NCBI GenBank assembly: GCA_900555035.1
Contig: USJX01000114.1
Location: 1-6,437 of the forward strand
From: an uncultured Prevotella sp.
GTDB taxonomy: Bacteria > Bacteroidota > Bacteroidia > Bacteroidales > Bacteroidaceae
DNA length: 6,437 nt
Direction: 5' to 3'
The translations under genes and the position numbers were made by a program. Every line of letters begins with the position of its first letter. Within the stretch, counting starts at the first letter, position 1. This document shows positions 1-5,248 of the stretch, piece after piece. The notes beneath the pieces were generated by a model that saw only the letters and a program-made list of their open reading frames with translations, made no database searches and was not told the origin of the DNA.

Positions 1-389
1 GCGGATTCATGACCATCTCATTGATGACCAACTATCCAGATGTATTCAAGGTAGGTGTAGCCGGCGGTCCGGTGATCGACTGGCACTGGTACGAGGTGAT
101 GTATGGCGAGCGCTATATGGATACCCCACAGACCAACCCAGAGGGTTACAAGAAGACATCCCTGCTCTATCAGGCCAAGAACCTGAAGGGTAAGTTGCAG
201 ATTATCCAGGGACTGAACGACGTGACCGTAGTGCCACAGCACTGCCTCACCTTCCTGAAGGCATGTATCGCAGCCGGTACCCAGCCCGACTTCTTCGTCT
301 ATCCTGGCGAGCCTCACAACATGAGAGGCCATCAGAGCACTCATCTGCATGAGCGCATCAGCAACTATTTCTTCGATTATTTGAAATAA
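1..389 (+). CDS. ptpA: Prolyl tripeptidyl peptidase / dipeptidyl peptidase IV family (S9), C-terminal fragment
   Basis: This is the last 128 residues of an S9-family serine peptidase; the reading frame enters at base 3 and the 5' part is outside the window. The fragment opens with GFMTISLMTNYP, which in this family directly follows the nucleophile motif GxSYG, so the catalytic Ser should lie a few codons upstream. The other two triad members are visible: Asp in QGLNDVTV (codon 219-221) and His in EPHNMRG (codon 315-317). The segment VFKVGVAGGPVIDW followed by YEVMYGERY and NPEGY closely resembles what I recall of Porphyromonas gingivalis PtpA, which releases N-terminal tripeptides ending in proline; the broader alternative is a DPP4-type dipeptidyl peptidase. 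Such enzymes are exported and act in the periplasm or at the outer membrane, but no signal can be checked here. purD follows after 20 bp, so co-transcription is possible though the functions are unrelated. Family assignment is firm; the substrate class and symbol are inferred. Confidence 0.88.
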   Translation, partial: GFMTISLMTNYPDVFKVGVAGGPVIDWHWYEVMYGERYMDTPQTNPEGYKKTSLLYQAKNLKGKLQIIQGLNDVTVVPQHCLTFLKACIAAGTQPDFFVYPGEPHNMRGHQSTHLHERISNYFFDYLK

Positions 390-409
390 CAAACAATAAC
401 TTACAGCAA

Positions 410-1678
410 ATGAAAATTTTATTGTTAGGAGGCGGTGGCCGCGAGCACGCCTTAGCATGGAAAATCGCTCAGAGCGAGAAGTGTGAGAAACTCTTTATCG
501 CTCCTGGTAATGCCGGTACACAGAATGTCGGCGAGAACGTTGATATCAAGGCCGATGACTTTGAGGCTCTGAAGAACTTCACAGTGGAGAATGGCGTTGA
601 TATGGTGGTAGTTGGTCCGGAAGACCCATTGGTAAAGGGTGTTTACGATGACTTCAAGAACGATCCCCGCACCCAGAACATCCCTGTCATCGGTCCATCA
701 AAGGCTGGTGCCGTACTGGAAGGCAGCAAGGACTTCGCCAAGCAGTTTATGAAGCGTCACAACATCCCTACTGCCCAGTATGAGACCTTCGACGGCGAGC
801 ACGTTGAGGAAGGCTTGAAGTTCCTGGAGACCCTGAAGGCTCCTTACGTACTGAAGGCAGACGGTTTGTGCGCCGGTAAGGGCGTTCTCATCCTCCCTAC
901 CCTGGAAGAGGCCAAGAAGGAGTTCAAGGAGATGCTGGGCGGTATGTTCGGCAACGCTTCTGCACGTGTGGTGATTGAGGAGTTCCTGAGCGGCATCGAG
1001 TGCTCTGTATTCGTATTGACTGATGGCAAGAACTACAAGATTCTGCCTGAGGCTAAGGATTACAAGCGCATCGGCGAGCACGATACCGGTTTGAACACCG
1101 GCGGTATGGGTAGTGTTACCCCTGTGCCATTCGCTACCAAGGAGTGGATGCAGAAGGTGGATGAGCGCATCATCCGTCCTACCGTTGAGGGTCTTGCCGA
1201 GGAGAACATCGACTACAAGGGCTTCATCTTCTTCGGATTGATCAACGTAGAAGGCGAGCCAATGGTGATTGAGTACAACTGCCGTATGGGCGACCCAGAG
1301 ACTGAGAGCGTGATGCTCCGCCTGAAGAGCGACATCGTGGATCTCTTCGAGGGTGTAGCTGCCGGCGATCTGGACAAGCGCAGCATCGAGTTTGACGAGC
1401 GTGCTGCAGTCTGCGTAATGCTCGTAAGCGGCGGTTATCCAGAGGCTTACAAGAAGGGCTATCCTATCAAGGGTATCGACGACGTGGAAGGCTCAGTGGT
1501 ATTCCACTCTGGCACAGCGATGAAGGATGGTGAGGTAGTAACCAATGGTGGTCGTGTCATCTGCGTAAGCAGCTACGGCAAGGACAAGGAAGAAGCCTTG
1601 AAGAAGAGCTTTGCCGAGGCACAGAAGATTCAGTTCACCGACAAGTACTTCCGTTCTGATATCGGACAGGACCTTTAA
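410..1678 (+). CDS. purD: Phosphoribosylamine-glycine ligase (GAR synthetase)
   Basis: PurD joins 5-phosphoribosylamine and glycine using ATP to give glycinamide ribonucleotide, the second step of de novo purine synthesis, in the cytoplasm. The 422-residue product has the usual family length. Visible motifs in order: N-terminal GGGGREHALAWK (7-18), VVGPEDPLVKGV (67-78), ATP-grasp segments LKADGLCAGKGV (148-159) and HDTGLNTGGMG (224-234), the metal/ATP-binding stretch EYNCRMGDPETE (288-299), and the C-terminal domain with CVMLVSGGYP (335-344), FHSGT (365-369), GGRVICVSSYG (380-390) and FRSDIG (414-419). The classic PurD signature RFGDPE reads RMGDPE here (Met293), a conservative change. The ATG at 410 is chosen because the Rossmann-like MKILLLGGGG begins immediately; the upstream context (ttacagcaa) is A-rich and lacks a Shine-Dalgarno, as is usual in Bacteroidota. 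No other purine gene is in the window and no purine-responsive site was seen in the 20-bp gap upstream. Confidence 0.98.
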   Translation: MKILLLGGGGREHALAWKIAQSEKCEKLFIAPGNAGTQNVGENVDIKADDFEALKNFTVENGVDMVVVGPEDPLVKGVYDDFKNDPRTQNIPVIGPSKAGAVLEGSKDFAKQFMKRHNIPTAQYETFDGEHVEEGLKFLETLKAPYVLKADGLCAGKGVLILPTLEEAKKEFKEMLGGMFGNASARVVIEEFLSGIECSVFVLTDGKNYKILPEAKDYKRIGEHDTGLNTGGMGSVTPVPFATKEWMQKVDERIIRPTVEGLAEENIDYKGFIFFGLINVEGEPMVIEYNCRMGDPETESVMLRLKSDIVDLFEGVAAGDLDKRSIEFDERAAVCVMLVSGGYPEAYKKGYPIKGIDDVEGSVVFHSGTAMKDGEVVTNGGRVICVSSYGKDKEEALKKSFAEAQKIQFTDKYFRSDIGQDL

Positions 1679-1693
1679 GTAATGTTTAATTAG

Positions 1694-1765
1694 TAGTGAT
1701 TAATGATTAATGAGGCAGATGCCTTATCGTTTACTTCAGAAGTAAAAATTAAGCATTAATCACTA
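1694..1765. repeat. 12-bp inverted repeat in the purD downstream gap, with nested small hairpin
   Basis: TAGTGATTAATG at 1694-1705 is the exact reverse complement of CATTAATCACTA at 1754-1765. Between the arms, TTTACTTC at 1730-1737 pairs with GAAGTAAA at 1739-1746 around a single A, so a second short stem sits inside the larger one. The surrounding bases also repeat TTAAT/TTAGT-like words (gattaatgattaatg on the left, cactaaacactaat on the right). There is no GC-rich stem with a T-run, so this is not a standard intrinsic terminator on either strand. It may still end or attenuate the peptidase-purD transcript, protect its 3' end, or be an interspersed intergenic repeat. Confidence 0.6.
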
Positions 1766-1778
1766 AACACTAATATAG

Positions 1779-2741
1779 ATGTTAAGAAAGAAAACTTTTC
1801 AAAATAAAGTAGCGTCAAGCCGCTACGCTTTACCTATCACAGCAACCCTTGCCGCCTTGGTATGGGTTGCTGTAGGTTTTTTGGTATCCAATATCTGGGT
1901 ACAGTTTGCCTTTACCATCATCTCTACCCTGCTGATGGTAGAGCTCAACAACCATAATTCCCTGATGCGCACCTACAGCCGTATGGTTTCGTGCAGTTTC
2001 CTGGTATTCATCACCATGACCAGTCTGCCTGCGCCATCGTTCAAGGCAAGCATCGTGACGATGTGCTTCATCGCCTTCTATCTCATCATCTGGAATGGCT
2101 ATCAGGACAAGCAGTCGTCGGGCTGGACTTTCTATGCCTTCTTCTGTATCGGCCTCGCCTCGATGGTCTTCATCCAGATAGGCTATTTCCTGCCTGTACT
2201 CTGGCTGATGATGATGGTATTCACCAATTCATTCAGCATCCGCAACTTCTTTGCATCCATCATCGGCGTGGTGATGCCCTACTGGTTCTCAGCGGGTTAC
2301 TATGCCTATACCGACAATATGCAGGGTCTGGCAAACCATTTACTGGAGTTCGTGAACTACAAGGAACTGTTCGACTATTCGCAGGTTACCGACCATGAGG
2401 TAGTGAATCTGGTGTTCCTCACCATCCTGGGCGTCATCGGTTCCATCCACTTCCTGCACACGTCATACGCCGACAAGATTCGCACGAGAATGATCTACGA
2501 CACCTTTGCCATGGTGAACTTCGTGAGTCTGGCTTTCATCATACTGCAGCCTCAGCATATCAAGGAGTTGGGCGGCATCATGATTGTGAATACAGCGCCA
2601 CTCGTGGCTCACTTCATCACCTTCACCCGTGGTAAGATTACGAACATCATGTTTATCTCGATGCTGGTTATCGTGGTACTGATTTTATTATATAATATTT
2701 TCATCCCCGAAACGATATTGATGCAGGCGATAAACATATAA
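1779..2741 (+). CDS. Polytopic inner-membrane protein of unknown function
   Basis: The 320-residue product is almost wholly hydrophobic, with about ten or eleven candidate membrane helices at roughly 17-37, 41-56, 66-84, 91-106, 118-136, 138-150, 157-175, 208-226, 240-257, 262-283 and 289-309, after a basic N-terminus (MLRKKTFQNK). The longest loop is about 176-207 and carries acidic and aromatic residues (NYKELFDYSQVTDHE). The patterns ELNNHNSL (55-62), SLPAPSF (82-88) and VMPYW (165-169) are the most motif-like stretches. The general layout recalls the poorly characterised Bacteroidota membrane family DUF6427, but this is from memory of its style and is weak. No transporter signature, signal peptidase site or catalytic motif was seen. 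The ATG at 1779 is the first in the frame after the AT-rich gap. The YqaA-like gene follows 10 bp after the stop, so the two are probably co-transcribed, which hints at a shared envelope role. Confidence 0.85.
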   Translation: MLRKKTFQNKVASSRYALPITATLAALVWVAVGFLVSNIWVQFAFTIISTLLMVELNNHNSLMRTYSRMVSCSFLVFITMTSLPAPSFKASIVTMCFIAFYLIIWNGYQDKQSSGWTFYAFFCIGLASMVFIQIGYFLPVLWLMMMVFTNSFSIRNFFASIIGVVMPYWFSAGYYAYTDNMQGLANHLLEFVNYKELFDYSQVTDHEVVNLVFLTILGVIGSIHFLHTSYADKIRTRMIYDTFAMVNFVSLAFIILQPQHIKELGGIMIVNTAPLVAHFITFTRGKITNIMFISMLVIVVLILLYNIFIPETILMQAINI

Positions 2742-2751
2742 ATAATATTCA

Positions 2752-3204
2752 ATGAGTTACATGATAGATTTTTTAATCAACTGGGGCTATTGGGGCATGT
2801 TTGTGTCCGCTTTTCTTGCCGGCAGTTTCTTCCCCTTCAGCAGTGAGGTGGTGATGTCGGGCTTGCAGGCGGCAGGATTGGACCCGATTCCGCTCGTGAT
2901 ATATGGCAGCATAGGAAACGTGCTGGGCTCACTGTTTAATTATGGCGTGGGAAGACTCGGAAAGATGGAGTGGATAGAGAAATATCTGCACGTAAAGAAG
3001 GAGAAACTCGACCAGGCTGAAAGATTCATGGCGGGTCGTGGTGCCTGGATGGGCTTCTTCGCCTTCATCCCGATATTGGGAAGTGCCATCACCATCGTAT
3101 TGGGTCTGACCAGAGCCAACATCATCATCTCTACCATCAGCATCACCATCGGAAAAGTGCTGAGATATGTTCTGCTGGTATATGGTCTGAGTTTTATTGT
3201 TTAA
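2752..3204 (+). CDS. YqaA/DedA-like small membrane protein (VTT/SNARE-associated domain)
   Basis: The 150-residue protein matches the YqaA branch of the DedA superfamily in length and in several landmarks: FSSEVVMSGL (29-38; SEVV corresponds to NSEVV of E. coli YqaA as I recall it), GNVLGSLFNYGVGR (55-68), GRGAWMGFFAFIPILGS (95-111), LGLTR (117-121) and GKVLRY (134-139). Hydrophobic segments lie near 5-26, 46-66, 99-118 and 122-147, with a charged amphipathic stretch at 71-94 between them. DedA proteins are inner-membrane proteins linked to lipid-carrier or phospholipid movement and membrane homeostasis; the role of the YqaA branch is not established, so no substrate is claimed. The ATG at 2752 lies 10 bp after the previous stop in an A/T-rich context. 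A second ATG at codon 4 (MSYM) is possible but would only remove three residues. The gene ends 57 bp before the metal-binding lipoprotein. Confidence 0.85.
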   Translation: MSYMIDFLINWGYWGMFVSAFLAGSFFPFSSEVVMSGLQAAGLDPIPLVIYGSIGNVLGSLFNYGVGRLGKMEWIEKYLHVKKEKLDQAERFMAGRGAWMGFFAFIPILGSAITIVLGLTRANIIISTISITIGKVLRYVLLVYGLSFIV

Positions 3205-3227
3205 AACAGATTCCGGTTTATCGTTTG
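3197..3227 (+). promoter_or_regulatory. Weak candidate promoter before the metal-binding lipoprotein gene
   Basis: The 57-bp gap before the lipoprotein gene contains TTG at 3197-3199 and TATCGTTTG at 3219-3227, 19 bp apart. This resembles the Bacteroidota -33/-7 arrangement (TTG, TAnnTTTG), but the -7 element has one base too many and the first element overlaps the end of the preceding gene. The metal-binding gene may therefore have its own start or simply be read through from upstream. No Zur- or Fur-like palindrome was recognised. Confidence 0.25.
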
Positions 3228-3261
3228 AATATTTGGTTAAAATATAAAGAGATTTAGATAT

Positions 3262-4179
3262 ATGAAGAGATTTGAATATATGAAGAGTTTTCTATACCTT
3301 ATTATATTAGGGGGAATATTAGGCGGATTTCTTGCCGGATGCAGGGGCACGCCTCAGAAACAGGCTGAATCGGGGAATTCTGCCGGAACAGGTAAGCCTA
3401 CCGTTACCGTAACCATCCCGCCCTACAAATATTTCGTGGATAAGATTGCCGAAAACAAGGTGGATGTCAACGTGATGGTATCCAACGGCAACAACCCGGA
3501 GACTTACGAGCCATACGCCGATCAGATGATGGAACTTACGAAGAGTGCCATTTATCTGAAGGTGGGCAGCATCGGTTTTGAACAGACCTGGATGAAGAAG
3601 CTGCAGGACAATGCTCCGGATATGAAGGTGATAGATACCTCCGTAGGCATCAAACCAGCCAAGACACCGGGCGGCAACATCGACCCGCATGTGTGGATGA
3701 GTTGCAAGAATGCCCGCATCATCGCGAGCAACATCTTCAAGGCACTCTGCAATCTGGAACCGAAGAACAAGGCGTTCTTTGAGAAGAACTATCTGTCGCT
3801 GCTGAAAATCATCGACAAGCGAGACAGCGTCATCAGAAAGAGTTTCAAGGATCATCCTGAGCTGGTTCGCAAGTTTGTGATTTATCACCCTATCCTCACT
3901 TATTTTGCCCGTGATTACCAGTTGGAGCAGTTGGCCATTGAGGAAGAAGGCAGGGAGCCGAGTGCTGCCCAGCTGAAAAGCCTGATAGAAAAAGCAAGAA
4001 AAGAAAAGATAAAATATTGCCTCATTCAGGCAGAATTTGCCAACCGCAACACCAATACTTTCATCAAGGAAAGCCAAACCCAGGCAATGAATATCAACCC
4101 ATTGCAGGGAGAGTGGAGCTGGGCGATGCAGGAAGCGGCAGCCGCAGTGCAAGGCAAAAAGATAGTGGTTGGGAAGTAG
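3262..4179 (+). CDS. znuA: Zinc/manganese-type ABC transporter substrate-binding lipoprotein (ZnuA/TroA family)
   Basis: The 305-residue protein starts with a lipoprotein signal: basic MKRFEYMK, a hydrophobic run to about 26, and lipobox LAGC with Cys27 as the lipidated residue, so it should sit in the periplasm anchored to a membrane. After a short Gly/Ser-rich linker (28-45) the cluster A-I fold begins with VTVTIPPYKYFVDKI. Family metal-site positions can be placed: NPETYEP gives Glu80 where most ZnuA proteins have His; DPHVW gives His143; YHPILTYFARDY gives His209; INPLQGEW gives Asn279 where an Asp is usual. REPSAAQL (231-238) is another family landmark. There is no His-rich loop. It would deliver Zn2+ or Mn2+ to the membrane importer powered by the ATPase encoded next; no permease gene is in the window. 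A second in-frame ATG at 3280 (codon 7) has an almost duplicated context and would still leave a usable signal. Metal identity is inferred and unproven. Confidence 0.9.
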   Translation: MKRFEYMKSFLYLIILGGILGGFLAGCRGTPQKQAESGNSAGTGKPTVTVTIPPYKYFVDKIAENKVDVNVMVSNGNNPETYEPYADQMMELTKSAIYLKVGSIGFEQTWMKKLQDNAPDMKVIDTSVGIKPAKTPGGNIDPHVWMSCKNARIIASNIFKALCNLEPKNKAFFEKNYLSLLKIIDKRDSVIRKSFKDHPELVRKFVIYHPILTYFARDYQLEQLAIEEEGREPSAAQLKSLIEKARKEKIKYCLIQAEFANRNTNTFIKESQTQAMNINPLQGEWSWAMQEAAAAVQGKKIVVGK

Positions 4180-4214
4180 GCTCGCCAATATTTTCCAAAG
4201 TCCGCCAGGCGTCC

Positions 4215-4235
4215 CGCCGGATTTGAAATCCGGCG
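4215..4235. repeat. REP-like palindrome, copy 1
   Basis: CGCCGGATTT (4215-4224) and AAATCCGGCG (4226-4235) are perfect complements around a single G, giving a 10-bp stem if fully extruded. The inner 13 bases GGATTTGAAATCC are identical to those of the copy at 4263-4283. It lies 35 bp after the stop of the lipoprotein gene. No T-run follows on either strand, so it does not look like an intrinsic terminator; a role in mRNA stability or a REP-type interspersed element is more likely. Confidence 0.7.
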
Positions 4236-4262
4236 TAAAAAATGTCCCAACCTTTTTAGGAT

Positions 4263-4283
4263 CTGCGGATTTGAAATCCGCAG
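4263..4283. repeat. REP-like palindrome, copy 2
   Basis: CTGCGGATTT (4263-4272) pairs with AAATCCGCAG (4274-4283) around a single G, again a 10-bp stem. Compared with copy 1 the outer bases differ on both arms (CGCC/GGCG against CTGC/GCAG) in a way that keeps every pair, while the 13-base core is unchanged. The 27 bp between the copies are AT-rich and hold a short complementary pair (taaaaa and tttttag). The tandem heptamer array begins six bases downstream. Confidence 0.7.
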
Positions 4284-4288
4284 CAACC

Positions 4289-4357
4289 AAAGTTCAAAGT
4301 TCAAAGCTCAAAGTTCAAAGTAGTAAGTTCAATGTTCAAAGTTCAAAGTTCAAAGTT
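4289..4357 (+). repeat. Tandem 7-bp repeat (AAAGTTC), about 10 units, running into the ATPase gene
   Basis: From 4289 the sequence keeps a strict 7-base period for 69 bases. Units in order: AAAGTTC, AAAGTTC, AAAGCTC, AAAGTTC, AAAGTAG, TAAGTTC, AATGTTC, AAAGTTC, AAAGTTC and a final AAAGTT. Five units are exact and the rest differ by one or two bases, with no length change. The seventh unit has an A-to-T change that creates the ATG at 4332, the start of the ATPase gene; the last three units are therefore translated (FKVQSSKL). Seven is not a multiple of three, so gain or loss of one unit changes the frame. Confidence 0.9.
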
Positions 4358-5099
4358 AATCGAAATCGAGCATTTATCCGCCGGATACGACGGCAAGCAG
4401 GTGCTCAATGACATCAATCTCACCGTCTATCAAGACGATTATCTTGGCATCATCGGACCAAACGGTGGTGGCAAGACTACCCTCATGCGCCTCATCCTCA
4501 GACTCATGAAGCCCACGGAAGGAAAGATCCGATATTTCAAGAAAATGAAAGATAAAAACGGAAATCCTATCCTGGATGAGAACGGAGAAGCGAAAGTTGA
4601 GGAAGTAAAGGAGATTTCGATGGGCTATCTCCCACAATACAACTCCCTCGACAAGCAATTCCCTATCTCAGTATATGAAGTAGTCCTCTCCGGCCTCAGC
4701 AAGACCAAGAGCCTCTTTTCCAGATACACCCAGGCACAGCACCAGCAGGTGCTCAACACCCTGGAACGCATGCAGCTGATGGAGTTCAAAGACCGCCACA
4801 TCGCAGCCCTGAGCGGTGGACAGCTACAGCGAGTGCTCCTGGCACGTGCCATCGTATCCAAGCCCGATGTAGTCATCCTCGATGAACCCAACACCTACAT
4901 CGACCGCCGATTCCAGAAGCAGATGTACGAGATGCTGGAGCAGATCAACAAGGAATGCGCCATCATCATCGTGAGCCACGATGTAGCCGAAGTGCTCAAC
5001 AACGTGAAGCACATCGCCTGTGTAAACCATCATCTGCATTATCACGATACGGCGGATATGCCAAGAGAAAAACTTGAGGAACATTTCCTAAATGTTTAG
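4332..5099 (+). CDS. znuC: Metal (zinc-type) ABC transporter ATP-binding protein
   Basis: This 255-residue ABC ATPase would drive the importer served by the lipoprotein gene upstream. Motifs: Walker A GPNGGGKTT (42-50), Q-loop LPQYNSLDKQFP (100-111), signature LSGGQLQR (160-167), Walker B VVILDEPN (180-187), D-loop Asp191 and H-loop SHD (His216). The Q-loop region PISVYEVVLSGL (111-122) is typical of the ZnuC/MntA-like branch. A lysine- and acid-rich stretch at about 70-95 lies between Walker A and the Q-loop and looks longer than in relatives I recall. The tail is His-rich (VNHHLHYHD, 231-239). The ATG at 4332 is the only credible start: the frame upstream is open only to the stop at 4272 and has no ATG, GTG or TTG, and the conserved LIEIEHLSAGYDG begins at codon 9. 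That ATG and the first residues are made by the tandem heptamer repeat. The 152-bp gap after the lipoprotein gene holds only repeats. The permease partner is not seen. The symbol reflects family, not proven metal. Confidence 0.92.
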   Translation: MFKVQSSKLIEIEHLSAGYDGKQVLNDINLTVYQDDYLGIIGPNGGGKTTLMRLILRLMKPTEGKIRYFKKMKDKNGNPILDENGEAKVEEVKEISMGYLPQYNSLDKQFPISVYEVVLSGLSKTKSLFSRYTQAQHQQVLNTLERMQLMEFKDRHIAALSGGQLQRVLLARAIVSKPDVVILDEPNTYIDRRFQKQMYEMLEQINKECAIIIVSHDVAEVLNNVKHIACVNHHLHYHDTADMPREKLEEHFLNV

Positions 5100-5161
5100 C
5101 TAGATAATATAATAATGCCTAAAAAAAAGGAAGAAACTTCTAGATTATCTTATCTTTTTAG
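5100..5161 (+). other. ATPase-DUF2723 gap, left part with short complementary words
   Basis: Upstream of the -7 element the 149-bp gap contains AGATAAT (5102-5108) with its complement ATTATCT (5144-5150), and CTAAAAA (5119-5125) with its complement TTTTTAG (5154-5160), plus a small GAAG-AAA-CTTC stem (5130-5140). These could form a weak AT-rich stem ending the ATPase transcript, and the final TTTTTAG overlaps the promoter spacer. The pairing is AT-rich and in such a sequence may arise by chance. No gene is supported here. Confidence 0.3.
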
Positions 5162-5169
5162 TATCTTTG
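5138..5169 (+). promoter_or_regulatory. Bacteroidota-type promoter for the DUF2723 gene
   Basis: TATCTTTG at 5162-5169 is an exact match to the Bacteroidota -7 consensus TAnnTTTG. A TTC at 5138-5140, 21 bp upstream, is a near match to the -33 TTG element. The flank tatctttgcaac is typical of promoters in this phylum. Transcription should begin a few bases downstream, around 5174-5180, giving a roughly 70-base, very AT-rich leader before the ATG at 5249. The -7 element is well supported; the -33 element is weak. Confidence 0.7.
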
Positions 5170-5248
5170 CAACGTTTTATACACATTATTATTAAATAAG
5201 AAATATATAAGAAATAAAGAAATATAATACATTAAAGTTTAAACAATA

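Noticed and set aside
18..458. 146-codon open frame on the minus strand
   Set aside because: It overlaps the peptidase end and the purD start, both of which have strong family motifs; no motif of its own.
1991..2398. 135-codon open frame in another + frame inside the membrane protein gene
   Set aside because: It lies wholly within the 320-residue gene, and its His/Leu-rich translation has no motif.
4215..4283. The palindromes as intrinsic terminators
   Set aside because: Neither stem is followed by a T-run on either strand; they look like REP-type repeats.
3319..4290. Long open frame (323 codons) on the minus strand opposite the lipoprotein gene
   Set aside because: It lies antisense to a well-supported lipoprotein gene, shows no recognised motif and has an unlikely composition; it is a shadow frame.
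4289..4357. Heptamer array as a CRISPR array
   Set aside because: Units are 7 bases with no spacers; this is a simple tandem repeat.
5115..5195. 26-codon open frame MPKKKEETSRLSYLFSIF... in the ATPase-DUF2723 gap
   Set aside because: It spans the promoter -7 element at 5162-5169, so most of it would not be in the transcript from that promoter, and it has no recognised family.
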